This document shows positions 43,196 to 52,183 of a stretch of 56,742 nt of DNA, piece by piece (the first letter of the stretch is position 1; every line of letters begins with the position of its first letter). The position numbers and the translations under genes are program-made. The DNA is from JBEKYD01 sp049509915. Its GTDB lineage: Bacteria; Acidobacteriota; Terriglobia; Bryobacterales; Bryobacteraceae. The notes under the pieces were generated by a model that did no database searches, was not told the DNA's origin, and was given only the letters and a program-made list of their open reading frames with translations. The stretch is from NCBI GenBank assembly GCA_049509915.1, contig JBEKZL010000007.1, positions 1-56,742 of the forward strand, given 5' to 3'.

Positions 43196-44389
43196 TTGGT
43201 CCTGGTCCAGAAAGTCTCCAAGCTGTATCGTCTCTATCGCCGTCCGGCCGACCGGTTGCGCGAAATGGTTCCCGGCTCGCGCACGCTGCACACCGATTTC
43301 TGGGCGCTCCGCGACATCGGCTTCGAGCTTGAAAAGGGCGAAACCCTGGGGCTGGTCGGCCCCAACGGTTGCGGCAAAAGCACCCTGCTGCAGATCGTCA
43401 GCGGCATCCTGCAGCCCACTTCCGGGCGGGTGGTCACGCGCGGGCGGGTGGCCGCGCTGCTCGAACTGGGCGCCGGTTTCAACCCCGAGTTTAGCGGCCG
43501 CGAAAACGTCTACCTGAACGGCGAGATCATGGGCCTCAGCCGCGCCGAAATCGCCAAGGCGATGCCGTCCATCGAGGAGTTCGCCGAAATCGGGGAATTC
43601 ATCGAGCGCCCGGTGAAGGAATATTCCAGCGGCATGTACGTGCGCCTCGCCTTTTCGACCGCCATCCACGTCGACCCGGAAATCTTGATCGTGGACGAAG
43701 CCCTGGCGGTGGGCGATGCGGTCTTCGCCAACCGCTGCGTGCGCAAGTTCGAGGAGTTGCGCGCGCGTAAAGTGACGGTGCTGTTCGTCTCCCACGACCT
43801 CGGCTTGGTGAAGCAACTCTCCGACCGCGCCATTCTCCTGCTGGGCGGCCGCATCGCCGCCGAAGGCTCGCCGCGCGACGTCATCAATCGCTACATCGGC
43901 GTGGTGCTCGAAAAACAAGCGCCGGAACGGGAGAAGCGCGCGCGCGGTGGCAGTTTCCGCCACGGCGACGGCACCAGCGAAATCCTCAGTGTGGCCATTC
44001 TGAACGCCGCCGGCCAGGAGGTAGCCTCGATGGCCAGCGGCGAGCCGGTCGCCGTCCGCGTGCGGGCGCGTTTCCACCGGCCGGTCGAGGACCCCATGGT
44101 GGGAATTCTGCTCCGCACCCGCATCGGCATGGACGTGTACGGCACCAATACGCGCATCGAGCGGACACCGCTCGGCAACTTCGCGGCCGGCGACGAACTG
44201 GAAGTCGATTTTCATCTGGAGTGCTGGCTCACGCCGCAGTCCTACACCCTGACCGCCGCTACCCAGAACGACGACGGATCGAGCCATGATTGGGTGGACG
44301 ATGCCATCGCCTTCGACGTGGTGGATACGCGCGTCGCCGCCGGGGTCGCCAATTTGAGGGCCAGAATCGAATGGCGCGCATCACGGTGA
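43196..44389 (+). CDS. wzt: Polysaccharide ABC exporter ATPase (Wzt type)
   Basis: This ATPase powers export of undecaprenyl-linked glycan. The nucleotide-binding domain shows Walker A GPNGCGKST, signature YSSGMYVRLAFS and Walker B ILIVDEALAVGD, with H-loop His in VSHDLGL. Residues about 255-397 form the Wzt C-terminal carbohydrate-binding-type domain (EILSVAILNAAGQEV..DPMVGILLRTRIGMDVYGTNT). The matching permease (wzm) is not adjacent but lies at 47601-48413 on the other strand. The start TTG 43196 is weak; GTG/CTG codons nearby are alternatives. Confidence 0.92.
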   Translation: MVLVQKVSKLYRLYRRPADRLREMVPGSRTLHTDFWALRDIGFELEKGETLGLVGPNGCGKSTLLQIVSGILQPTSGRVVTRGRVAALLELGAGFNPEFSGRENVYLNGEIMGLSRAEIAKAMPSIEEFAEIGEFIERPVKEYSSGMYVRLAFSTAIHVDPEILIVDEALAVGDAVFANRCVRKFEELRARKVTVLFVSHDLGLVKQLSDRAILLLGGRIAAEGSPRDVINRYIGVVLEKQAPEREKRARGGSFRHGDGTSEILSVAILNAAGQEVASMASGEPVAVRVRARFHRPVEDPMVGILLRTRIGMDVYGTNTRIERTPLGNFAAGDELEVDFHLECWLTPQSYTLTAATQNDDGSSHDWVDDAIAFDVVDTRVAAGVANLRARIEWRASR

Positions 44390-44628
44390 AAGTGCAGCCC
44401 CGCGCCAGCCGCTCCGAGCCCGCCGGCCGCCTGGGCGATGCCTGGAAGCTTCGCCTCGCCGCCCCTCCGGTCGATGGCAAAGCCAACCGGGAGTGCATCC
44501 GCCTGCTGGCTGAGCTGGCCGGCGTCCCGCGCGCCGCCGTCCGCATCGTCGGAGGCGAATCCGCCCGCACCAAGATCGTCGAAATCGATGGCATCGGCCA
44601 ACAGGAACTCGAGCGGCGCCTGAGCTGA
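44371..44628 (+). CDS. DUF167 (YggU-family) protein
   Basis: This 85-residue protein shows the family pattern ITVKVQPRASRSE, then LAAPPVDGKANRECIRLLAE, then VRIVGGESARTKIVEIDG. The family is widespread and unassigned. ATG 44371 overlaps the end of wzt by 19 bp and gives the usual length; a longer frame starting at 44290 runs inside wzt. Confidence 0.88.
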   Translation: MARITVKVQPRASRSEPAGRLGDAWKLRLAAPPVDGKANRECIRLLAELAGVPRAAVRIVGGESARTKIVEIDGIGQQELERRLS

Positions 44629-44879
44629 TTTGTGGGGCCGTGAGAACCGCGCTTGCGCCGCCGGCGCCAAGAGCCCGCGCCATCGCCGTTCCGAGCCCGC
44701 TGCGGCCGCAGGTAATCGGTGCGGTTTCACCATCGGGGGAAAACGGAGGGCGGGAGTCGCGAACGGAAGCGGTTTCAATCGACATCGGTCACGGACGTTT
44801 TAGTACGTTGTTCTCAATCACCTTCGACGGGGCAGACCATCGTTTCTTGTGGTCTGCCATCCGGGCGAGGCAGGCGGTT

Positions 44880-45554
44880 TCAGAGAATGCCATGTTTTGC
44901 GAACACGGCCGTTACCGAAGCGCCCGCCTCGATTTCCTTGCGTACCAACTTCTCGCCGCGCGCCTTTTCGAGCGCCCGCTCGATCGCATCACGCTCGATT
45001 TCACGGGGAATCACCACCACGCCGTCCAGGTCCCCGAACACCAGATCGCCGGGGTTGACGCGCACCCCTCCGATTTCCACCGGGCACCGGAATTCCACCA
45101 CTCGCGAGCGCACCCCGGCATCCTGCGCATAGCGCCCGCGGCTAAAGACCGGCCAGTTCTGTTCCAGGACGCGCGGCGTATCGCGGTGGTAGCCGTCGAC
45201 GACCGCGCCACCCCCGCCGCGGGTGCGCGCCGCCGCGGTCATGATCTCTCCCCACGCGGCGCAGTTCATCGACCCGCCCGTGGCCAGGTAGATCTCTCCG
45301 GGACGAATTGCGTCGAGAGCCTCCGTAAGCCGGCCGAAAGGCGGTTGCTGCGGTCCCCAGGCGTCCGCAATCTGCACCGGAAAGGCGCGGCCGGCGAGGC
45401 GCGTTTCCGGGGTCAAGGGTTGTATCGGCTGGGGCAGAAACTGGTGCGTGTAGCCGGCTTGATCGAGGACGTCGCCGATTACCGGAGTGTACAAAGTGGA
45501 CAACATGACGGCGACCAACGACTGGTCGCCGGCGAGGTCTTGGGCACGATCCAT
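44880..45554 (-). CDS. RraA-family protein (possible aldolase)
   Basis: The 224-residue product has the RraA/HMG-aldolase fold: DVLDQAGYTHQFLPQPIQPL at the start and AAGA-like strand YLATGGSMNCAAWGEIMTAAARTRGGGGAVVDGYHRD. It ends with FGDLDGVVVIPREI, where the metal site GDLDGVVVIP is typical. Some members cleave HMG or oxaloacetate; others regulate RNase E. Function is open. ATG 45554 is chosen because the frame upstream (from 45599) has no family-like sequence. Confidence 0.87.
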   Translation of the reverse strand: MDRAQDLAGDQSLVAVMLSTLYTPVIGDVLDQAGYTHQFLPQPIQPLTPETRLAGRAFPVQIADAWGPQQPPFGRLTEALDAIRPGEIYLATGGSMNCAAWGEIMTAAARTRGGGGAVVDGYHRDTPRVLEQNWPVFSRGRYAQDAGVRSRVVEFRCPVEIGGVRVNPGDLVFGDLDGVVVIPREIERDAIERALEKARGEKLVRKEIEAGASVTAVFAKHGIL

Positions 45555-45796
45555 GGCTGAACTTCCGACTGTACACCCTCGCGCCCCCCTCCGCATCATG
45601 GGCTTGAGCCAGCCTATCGGGGGAGCCGCTGGACCGGCTGTGCGAGTTACAATCCAGCGGCGACTCCGCCGTTTATGGTTACCATCGTTAACGCCGGCTC
45701 TTATCGTTGGTAATGACTGAGCTAGCAGAACATCAACTTCAGTTATTAGCGGTTCTAGGTGTCCAGCCTAAATCCCGACTAATCGGAACCGAGATA

Positions 45797-45825
45797 TTGA
45801 AACCGGCTCGCATCTGGGGTCTAAT
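45797..45825 (+). promoter_or_regulatory. Predicted sigma-70 promoter of the flp-type pilin gene
   Basis: TTGAAA (45797-45802), 17-bp spacer, TCTAAT (45820-45825), only 16 bp before the pilin ATG. The leader would be about 10 nt and would hold most of the GGAGGGAG ribosome-binding site. Sequence match is good; use is unproven. Confidence 0.4.
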
Positions 45826-45841
45826 GTGGGTGGAGGGAGCT

Positions 45842-46036
45842 ATGCGGAATTGGTTACGGACTTTTTCGAAGGCTGAAGATGGTCAGGATTTGATCGAGTA
45901 TTCTCTTCTGATCGCATTTCTAGCCCTTGCATCCGCGGGCCTCATGATAAGCTTCCAGCCGTCCGTGAAAACGATCACGAATATAACCACTTCCAATCTG
46001 AGCCAGGCCAGTTCCGTCGCCCTGGGAGGAAGCTGA
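45842..46036 (+). CDS. Flp/Fap-type pilin
   Basis: The 64-residue protein has the Flp pilin pattern: a short hydrophilic leader (MRNWLRTFSKAEDGQDLIEY) with the processing site region before a hydrophobic helix (LLIAFLALASAGLMISF). A short Ser/Thr-rich tail follows. E-Y near the helix start is typical. ATG 45842 is preceded by GGAGGGAG; longer frames from 45707 add unrelated sequence. Tad secretion genes are absent nearby, so it is an orphan whose assembly machinery lies elsewhere. Confidence 0.8.
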   Translation: MRNWLRTFSKAEDGQDLIEYSLLIAFLALASAGLMISFQPSVKTITNITTSNLSQASSVALGGS

Positions 46037-46104
46037 TCCTCCGTACTGGGCACGGCTTTTCCCAAGCGCGGCACCGAAGTTAAAAGAAGTTAAAATAGGG
46101 TGAC

Positions 46105-47595
46105 GTGCGACTCCGAACAACTCTTGCGCTGGCCTGGCTGGCGTCCTCCGCGGCGCCGGCGGCTACTCCCGCAGCCGATATCGTTCCCGTTTTGGATCGG
46201 GCCCGAAAGGCTCCGGGCGAGTTTGCCGCCGATTCCCTGATCCGTCTGGCATCCCTCGAAACGCTGGACAAGCCCAGGCGGATCGGGCTGCTGGAAGAAG
46301 CTTTTCGCCGCGCGGGCGAGGGCAAACAGCCCTTGAAGCGTCGCGTGGTGATCACCCGAGTCGCCGGTCCGGCGCGGTTTCTGGCGCGCGCCTACGGTCA
46401 GGATCTGGACGGCTTGTCGCTCCAGCTTCGGGCCGTCGAAGCGGTGTTGCCGCTGGACCCCGGCAAGGCGCGCGAGTGGGCGCTGAGGATCCCGCCCCCC
46501 CAGGTTCCCCAAGCCGCCTGCAGCGACTTTCAGACCTACGACTTGGACCGCCTTTATGCGGTTTTGGGCGCGGTCTCGCGGCAGGCGTACACCGCAAAGG
46601 AGGCCGAAGGCGGCGACGTGCTGCGGCTGCTCCGTCCGCAAATGGCGGCGTTGACGTCGCCCGGGCAAGCCGGACCGGTAGCTGAGATGCTGGCCGGCAT
46701 TACCATTGGCGACCGGGATTTTCAGAGCCTGCTCGAGGACTTCCAGCAGGCTTTGCGAAAGATGACGGGCGACGACCGCTCTTTCACCGCCGCGGAAGCT
46801 GGCCTGGGAGCCCAAATCGAGGCGCTGGTACATGCCTGCCAGCGCCGCTCGATCTCGACCCTGCCGCTGTTGGAAGGTTACCGGCTATATCTGGTCAACC
46901 ACCTGGCGGGCGCGCGTTGCGCCGACGACGAGCTGCTGCGGCCCTTGACCGAAGGGACTACGGTAACCCTGATGGGCGGGGTGATCGACCCGGCGGCCCC
47001 GGCGGCGATTCAGTTCTTTAACGAGCGCCTCCAGGTGAGCCCGCTGCTGCCCCTGACGGAAACCGAAGTCACACCCTCTCACGTGGCGGGGCACGCGGTT
47101 GGCCTGGAGGGCTGCCAGGATGCCGGTTGCAAGGCGGCGGCCGGCCTTTATGCCGGCTTATTCGCCGACGACAAAGGTGCCATGTTCACCGATGCGCAGC
47201 GTCGAACGCCGGAATGGAGAGCCGCGCTGGGGAAATTTCTGGACGCCGTGTCCCAGGGCTGGAAAGACGGCGCGGGGGATGCGGGCCTCAGAACCTTCAC
47301 CGAGAAGTGCGAGCACTACGCCGGGGCGCTGGAGCTGGCGCGGGAACCGGCAGACAAGCAGCTGGTGACGCGCGCCTGGCTGGGTTACATCGAACATGCC
47401 GGCGAGGTGCGCGGCACGCCGGCAGTGTGGTTTCTTCCCATTCGCCAGATCCTGGCCAGGGCCCGGCTGGACCCGGCCGGGATGCAGAAGGCCATCGAGG
47501 ATTTGAGGCGGTGCGACGATCCCGTCATTGCTCTCTACCTGGCGCTCGACGCGGTGGCGCCGCCATCGACCGCCGCGCTGCTGATGACGCTCTAA
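46105..47595 (+). CDS. Secreted protein of unknown function
   Basis: The 496-residue product begins at GTG 46105 with a signal peptide (MRLRTTLALAWLASSAAPAATPA). The mature part is helical, with Arg/Leu/Ala-rich repeats and scattered Cys (for example at CSDFQTYDLDRLYAVL and EGCQDAGCKAAAG). I see no catalytic motif and do not recognise a family. It follows the Flp-type pilin by 68 bp on the same strand, so the two may be co-expressed. Confidence 0.75.
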   Translation: MRLRTTLALAWLASSAAPAATPAADIVPVLDRARKAPGEFAADSLIRLASLETLDKPRRIGLLEEAFRRAGEGKQPLKRRVVITRVAGPARFLARAYGQDLDGLSLQLRAVEAVLPLDPGKAREWALRIPPPQVPQAACSDFQTYDLDRLYAVLGAVSRQAYTAKEAEGGDVLRLLRPQMAALTSPGQAGPVAEMLAGITIGDRDFQSLLEDFQQALRKMTGDDRSFTAAEAGLGAQIEALVHACQRRSISTLPLLEGYRLYLVNHLAGARCADDELLRPLTEGTTVTLMGGVIDPAAPAAIQFFNERLQVSPLLPLTETEVTPSHVAGHAVGLEGCQDAGCKAAAGLYAGLFADDKGAMFTDAQRRTPEWRAALGKFLDAVSQGWKDGAGDAGLRTFTEKCEHYAGALELAREPADKQLVTRAWLGYIEHAGEVRGTPAVWFLPIRQILARARLDPAGMQKAIEDLRRCDDPVIALYLALDAVAPPSTAALLMTL

Positions 47596-47600
47596 CGCGC

Positions 47601-48413
47601 TTATAAGACATCCGCGAATCCGCGCTTCATGTGGCGGAAGAACAGGCCTCCGAGCACGAAAATGGCGGCGCCGGCGCCCATCAGTACTGCCAGGTCGGCG
47701 GCGTCCGGCAATCGGTTGGTGAGCAGCAGCCGGCGGTAAGCGTGGACGCCGTAACTCAGCGGATTGGAATCGATCACCGGCCAGGCTTTGACCGGAAACT
47801 GCGCCCGCACGATCATGATCGGGGTGGCCCAAAACCAGACGTTGAGAATCAGGCCGACCGCCTGCGCGGTGTCCCGCAGAAACACGTGCAGGCTCGAAAC
47901 GATCCACGCGACGCCGACCGCGAACAGGCCCAGAGCGAGCGTGTAAACCGGCAGCAGGAGCAGGAACCAGCTGGCCTGGTGGAGAACCAGCGCCGCCACC
48001 ACTACCATCAAGGCCAGCGCCAAAGCGTGGCTTACCAGGGTCGACAGGAACACCGCCAGAGGCACGATTTCGGCCGGAAACACGGTCTTCGTGATCAGGC
48101 TGGCCTGATCGAGGATGCTCGATGCCGAGCGCTGAACGGTTTCGCTGAACAGCATCCAGGGCAGAATTCCGGCGAATAGAACCAGCGGATAGGGTGCCGA
48201 GTCTTCCCCGGTGCCGGCTTTGATTTTCAGGCAATACTGGAAAACGAAAACCCAGATGGCGAGCTGCACCAGCGGCTGCACCAAGCTCCAGATCCAACCC
48301 ATGGCCGAACCGACGAAGCGCTGCTCAAAGTCGCGGCGAACCAGTTGAAAAAGCAAACTGCGCCGCTCGATCAGATTCCGCAGAAATAGGGTTCCAGGCA
48401 GTCGGCGAGGCAC
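47601..48413 (-). CDS. wzm: Polysaccharide ABC exporter permease (Wzm type)
   Basis: This is a 270-residue inner-membrane protein. The N-terminal cytoplasmic part is LRNLIERRSLLFQLVRRDFEQRF. Six membrane helices follow, with features of the ABC-2 permease family such as GWIWSLVQPLVQLAIWVFVF and PYPLVLFAGILPWMLFSETVQRSASSI. IMIVRAQFPVKAWPVIDSNPLSYGVHAYRRLLL, near the C-terminus, is also typical. It should pair with Wzt at 43196, on the opposite strand. The GTG start is only about 5 nt from the predicted transcription start. Confidence 0.93.
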   Translation of the reverse strand: MPRRLPGTLFLRNLIERRSLLFQLVRRDFEQRFVGSAMGWIWSLVQPLVQLAIWVFVFQYCLKIKAGTGEDSAPYPLVLFAGILPWMLFSETVQRSASSILDQASLITKTVFPAEIVPLAVFLSTLVSHALALALMVVVAALVLHQASWFLLLLPVYTLALGLFAVGVAWIVSSLHVFLRDTAQAVGLILNVWFWATPIMIVRAQFPVKAWPVIDSNPLSYGVHAYRRLLLTNRLPDAADLAVLMGAGAAIFVLGGLFFRHMKRGFADVL

Positions 48414-48424
48414 AGTTGCAGCTT

Positions 48425-48453
48425 ATAATATCAAATTTTTCAATGAGTTGCAA
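48425..48453 (-). promoter_or_regulatory. Predicted sigma-70 promoter of wzm
   Basis: On the - strand: TTGCAA, 17-bp spacer, TATTAT (5 of 6 to consensus). Transcription would start near 48418, leaving about 5 nt before GTG 48413, so the mRNA would be almost leaderless. Confidence 0.5.
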
Positions 48454-48467
48454 AAAGTTACCTAATC

Positions 48468-48497
48468 TTGACAGCAATCCCCGCCGATTGATACACT
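48468..48497 (+). promoter_or_regulatory. Predicted sigma-70 promoter of the M23 peptidase gene
   Basis: TTGACA (perfect -35) at 48468-48473, 18-bp spacer, TACACT (4 of 6) at 48492-48497. The start codon lies 55 bp beyond the -10 box. It is divergent from and adjacent to the wzm promoter. Confidence 0.5.
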
Positions 48498-48552
48498 TCA
48501 TGATTCGTCAATTAAGTAGTTTTCATGAACGCCCTGTGGCGGAGGTTGCGTA

Positions 48553-49482
48553 TTGTCTAAGTACGAAACGGAAGCCCGGCCGGAGAAGCGAATGAAGCAG
48601 GAATATTTCGTCGTGGTGCTGGCGCATTCTCTGCGCGGCAGACTGCGGCGGGTACACATCCCCCATCAGGCGGTGTACGCCATACTGGCTCTGGCGCTTC
48701 TCGGTTGTTTCTCCCTGTTCGGATTTGTGGCCAGTTATGCCCGCATGGCCTGGAAGGTGGCCAACTACAACGCATTGCGGCGCGAAGCCGACGCGTTGCG
48801 CACGCGCTATCGGAATCTGGAAACCCAGGTGCACCAGACCGACCAGCAGTTGGCCAGTCTGGAACTGTACGCCAAGGAAGTTTCCCTGGCCTACGGCATT
48901 AAGCAGAAGCTTGAAGGTCCCGCCGACATTTCTGCCGAGGGCCGCCTGGTTCCGACCTTTGCCGAAAGCGTCGAAGATTATAACTACCTGCGCAGCGCCA
49001 GCGCCCTGGCCCTGCCCAGCCGCCGCACCCGGTCCCCATTTGCATTGGCCTCGCCGCCGACTATCTGGCCGGTGGATGGCCGGCTGATCGGCGCGTTCGG
49101 AGCGCGCACGGATCCGTTTTCGGGGGAAGGCGCATTTCATAAAGGAGTCGACCTGGGCGCCGCCACCGGTACGCCGGTGCGGGCCACCGGCGACGGCCTG
49201 GTGATTTTTGCCGATATGGAAAGCGGTTACGGCAGACTGATCGTGATCGATCACGGCCGCGGGCTGCAAACCTACTACGCTCACCTGTCGCGCTTCTACG
49301 TTCACTCCGGCGAGGAAGTACGCCGCGGAGAGCTGGTGGGAGCGGTGGGAAGCACGGGCCGCGTCACCGCCCCGCACCTGCATTACGAAGTGCGCATCGG
49401 GGGCGCACCTGTGAATCCGTATCGCTACCTCGTGAACGCGACCCTGGTGCCGCGCACGCCCCATAACGATTTGCCGTTCTGA
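48553..49482 (+). CDS. M23-family metallopeptidase (LytM type), membrane-anchored
   Basis: The 309-residue protein has an N-terminal cytoplasmic segment and one membrane helix (about 42-65). A coiled coil follows (YNALRREADALRTRYRNLETQVHQTDQQLASLELYAKEV), then a LytM domain. Zinc ligands are in HKGVDLG (H-x3-D) and HLHYE (H-x-H); the third, H in YYAHLS, is also there, so it may cleave peptidoglycan cross-links rather than only activate amidases. The start TTG 48553 has GGAGG 7 nt upstream. Confidence 0.9.
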   Translation: MSKYETEARPEKRMKQEYFVVVLAHSLRGRLRRVHIPHQAVYAILALALLGCFSLFGFVASYARMAWKVANYNALRREADALRTRYRNLETQVHQTDQQLASLELYAKEVSLAYGIKQKLEGPADISAEGRLVPTFAESVEDYNYLRSASALALPSRRTRSPFALASPPTIWPVDGRLIGAFGARTDPFSGEGAFHKGVDLGAATGTPVRATGDGLVIFADMESGYGRLIVIDHGRGLQTYYAHLSRFYVHSGEEVRRGELVGAVGSTGRVTAPHLHYEVRIGGAPVNPYRYLVNATLVPRTPHNDLPF

Positions 49483-49555
49483 TTCACGGCCGCCCATCGT
49501 GCTCGAATCGCGAATCGTCGCCCCGCGAGAAGCCATTTCCCGCTACTCTGTTGCT

Positions 49556-50338
49556 ATGCGTTTCCTGTTCCTCGCCGCGGCGCTGGCGGCTACGGCTTGC
49601 GGGCCGGCGGCTCCCGCCGATAGCGGCTCCATTCCCGAGTACGGTTATCAGGTGGTCCACGTCTATCCCCACGATCCGCTGGCTTTCACCGAGGGGCTTT
49701 TTTATCTGAACGGGTACTTGTACGAGAGCACCGGCATGGAGGGGCAATCCTCGGCCCGGAAGGTGCGGCTCGAAACCGGCGAGGTATTGCAGAAACACGA
49801 GGTTCCGGAGCAGTATTTCGGCGAAGGCATCATCGCCTGGAAGGACAAACTGGTGCAGTTGACCTGGCGGACGGAGGTGGGATTCGTTTACGACCTGAAC
49901 ACTTTCGAGACCCGCAGCCAATTTCACTATCCCGGCGAAGGCTGGTCAATGACTGAGGACGGCAAGCGCATCATTATGGACGACGGCACGCCGCAGCTCC
50001 GTTTCTGGGATCCGGACACACTGCGGGAAATCGGCCGCCTCACGGTGACCGCCAACGGCGAGCCGGTGGCGAACCTGAACGAACTCGAGTGGGTCAAGGG
50101 CGAAATCTACGCCAATATCTGGATGACGGACCGGATCGCGCGCATCGATGCCAAAACCGGCAAGGTGGTGGGCTGGATCGATTGCACCGGTCTGCTGAGC
50201 CCGTCCGACCGGGTGGAAGGCCAAACCGACGTGCTCAACGGGATCGCCTATGACGCCGAACATGACCGCCTCTTCGTCACCGGCAAGCGCTGGCCAAAGC
50301 TGTTCGAAATCAGGCTAGTAAGAAAGACCGGGCAATAG
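49556..50338 (+). CDS. Glutaminyl-peptide cyclotransferase lipoprotein (beta-propeller type)
   Basis: This 260-residue enzyme of the plant/bacterial QC class turns N-terminal Gln into pyroglutamate. Landmarks are FTEGLFYLNGYLYESTGMEGQSS, YFGEGIIAWKDKLVQLTW, GEGWSMTEDGKRIIMDDG, LNELEWVKGEIYANIWMTDRIARID, and LNGIAYDAEHDRLFVTGKRW. The first 20 residues are a signal peptide with lipobox-like ATACG. ATG 49556 is chosen for that reason. It is convergent with a gamma-glutamyltransferase gene, 9 bp away. Confidence 0.93.
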   Translation: MRFLFLAAALAATACGPAAPADSGSIPEYGYQVVHVYPHDPLAFTEGLFYLNGYLYESTGMEGQSSARKVRLETGEVLQKHEVPEQYFGEGIIAWKDKLVQLTWRTEVGFVYDLNTFETRSQFHYPGEGWSMTEDGKRIIMDDGTPQLRFWDPDTLREIGRLTVTANGEPVANLNELEWVKGEIYANIWMTDRIARIDAKTGKVVGWIDCTGLLSPSDRVEGQTDVLNGIAYDAEHDRLFVTGKRWPKLFEIRLVRKTGQ

Positions 50339-50347
50339 GATCAGCTT

Positions 50348-52183
50348 CTACCAGGCTTGCGCGGCGCGGAAGTAAAACGGATCGGCACCGGCCTCGATCA
50401 GGCCGCCGGGATGGAGATGGATCATTACCGGAGCGGCGCCGCTCTGGTAGCGGGTGCGCATTTCGACGACGTGCCGGCGCTGTTTCAGCTCGGCCACCAC
50501 GGCATCTGGAGTGCGGTCGTCCAATAGCAGCTTGCCGGGATCCATGGCGTGGTTGTCGAAGCTCGACACCAGGTGCTCGCTTTGGAAGCGCGGCGTCTCG
50601 ACCGCGTTTTCCGGATTCATGCCGAACGCGATGGCGTTCAGCAGCACCTGCAATAAGGCTTGGTCCTGGTTGTCGCCGCCGGGGGTGGAAAGTGCCAGAA
50701 GGCTGCGGCCGGGGCCAACCACCAGGGTCGGGCTCAGGGTCACGCGCGGCCGCTTGCCGGGGGCGAGCTCGTTGGGATGGCCCGGCACCAACAGGAAGCT
50801 CTGGGCGCGCTGGGTGAGGGCGACGCCGGTGTCGCCGGCAAGGTATGTGGGCATCCAGGCGCCCGAAGGGGTGATCGAAATGACCACGCCGTCCTTGTCG
50901 ATGGCGTCCACGCAGGTGGTATCTTTGGCCAGCAGGGCGTCGGGGATTTTATAGCGCGCAATGACGGAGAGCGATGGATGCTTGGGCGGATCGGGCTCGA
51001 CGTCGCCGGGGCGGAATTCGAACGATGCGTCGTGGGCGATCAGCCTGGCCCGCTCGGCGCCGTACGCCTTGCTTAGCAGCCGTTCGGCGGGAATCTTGTT
51101 GAAGCGCGGATCGCCGTAGTAGGTATCGCGGTCGGCGTAGGCCAGCTTGAGCGCTTCCACCAGGGTGTGGATGTACTCGGCCGAATTCAGCTTCATGCCG
51201 GTCAGGTCGAAACCTTCCAGAATGTTCAGGGCCTCGATCATGGACGGCCCCTGGCTCCAGAAACCGGGCTTGTAGATCGTGTAGCCCTGAAAGGTGGTGG
51301 AAACGGCTTCTTCCGGTTCGACGTGGAACGCGGCCATGTCCTGGTAGCGCAGCAGGCCGCCGTTGTTTTCCGAGAACGCGCCGATGCGGCGGGCGATGTC
51401 GCCGCGGTAGAAAAAGTCGCGCACGGCATCGAGAGCCTTCTCGCGGCTGGCGCCGGCGTCACGGGCTTTCTTTTCCACCTCCGCCATGGACCGGAGCGTG
51501 CGCGCCAGTTCCGGCTGATGGAAGATATCGCCCACCCGCGGCGCCTGGCCGCCCGGCAGAAATGTCCTGGCTGAAGCCGGCCAGTCCTTGAGGAATCGTT
51601 CGCTGCCCCGAATGGCACTGACGCGGTACTCGTCGATGGGGAAACCGTCGGCCAGTTCGATGGCCGGTTCCACGGTCTCCGAGAAAGACCGGGTGCCGAA
51701 TTCACGCAGTGCGACCAGGCTCGCGTCGACCATACCGGGAACCAGCGCGGCCAACGGTCCGGCCACCGGGACCCAATCCTTCAGACCGTGCGGGGTGGGC
51801 GGTTCGACGATCTCGTCGACGCCCAGCTCATGGTTGCGGTAGAAATCGGCGGTGCCCAATTGGGGCATGGTGCCCACGCCGGCAATGGCGAACACCTTAC
51901 CTGCCTTGGTGCGGACCAGGATGGGCGCCTCGCCACCCCAGCCAATGTGCGAAAACTCGCAGGTTGCGGAGGCGAACAAGGTTGCAATGCCGGCATCCAC
52001 GGCGTTGCCGCCGGCCACGAACATGCGCATTCCGGCCTCGGTGGCATACTCGGTGCCTCCCGCAATGGCGCCCCTCGTGCCGCGGGAAGGAAGACGCACC
52101 AGACGTGCCGGCCCCTGTCGGGATTGCGCCCACACGGACGCAAGAATGAAAATCGCGGCGAGCGCCGCGCGGCGGGAAACCAT
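50348..52183 (-). CDS. ggt: Gamma-glutamyltransferase family protein
   Basis: The 611-residue periplasmic enzyme has a signal peptide and self-cleaves before a catalytic Thr. The large-subunit part has GGTEYATEAGMRMFVAGGNAVDAGIATLFA, with the GGNAVDA motif, and GWGGEAPILV. The processing site is T422-T423 in DTTCVDAIDKDG. Classical GGTs have H after this pair where this protein has C423+1, so activity may differ. The small subunit has LSPTLVVGPGRSLLALSTPGGDNQDQALLQVLLNAIAFGMNPENAVETPRF. Glutathione or peptide substrates are possible. Confidence 0.92.
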   Translation of the reverse strand: MVSRRAALAAIFILASVWAQSRQGPARLVRLPSRGTRGAIAGGTEYATEAGMRMFVAGGNAVDAGIATLFASATCEFSHIGWGGEAPILVRTKAGKVFAIAGVGTMPQLGTADFYRNHELGVDEIVEPPTPHGLKDWVPVAGPLAALVPGMVDASLVALREFGTRSFSETVEPAIELADGFPIDEYRVSAIRGSERFLKDWPASARTFLPGGQAPRVGDIFHQPELARTLRSMAEVEKKARDAGASREKALDAVRDFFYRGDIARRIGAFSENNGGLLRYQDMAAFHVEPEEAVSTTFQGYTIYKPGFWSQGPSMIEALNILEGFDLTGMKLNSAEYIHTLVEALKLAYADRDTYYGDPRFNKIPAERLLSKAYGAERARLIAHDASFEFRPGDVEPDPPKHPSLSVIARYKIPDALLAKDTTCVDAIDKDGVVISITPSGAWMPTYLAGDTGVALTQRAQSFLLVPGHPNELAPGKRPRVTLSPTLVVGPGRSLLALSTPGGDNQDQALLQVLLNAIAFGMNPENAVETPRFQSEHLVSSFDNHAMDPGKLLLDDRTPDAVVAELKQRRHVVEMRTRYQSGAAPVMIHLHPGGLIEAGADPFYFRAAQAW

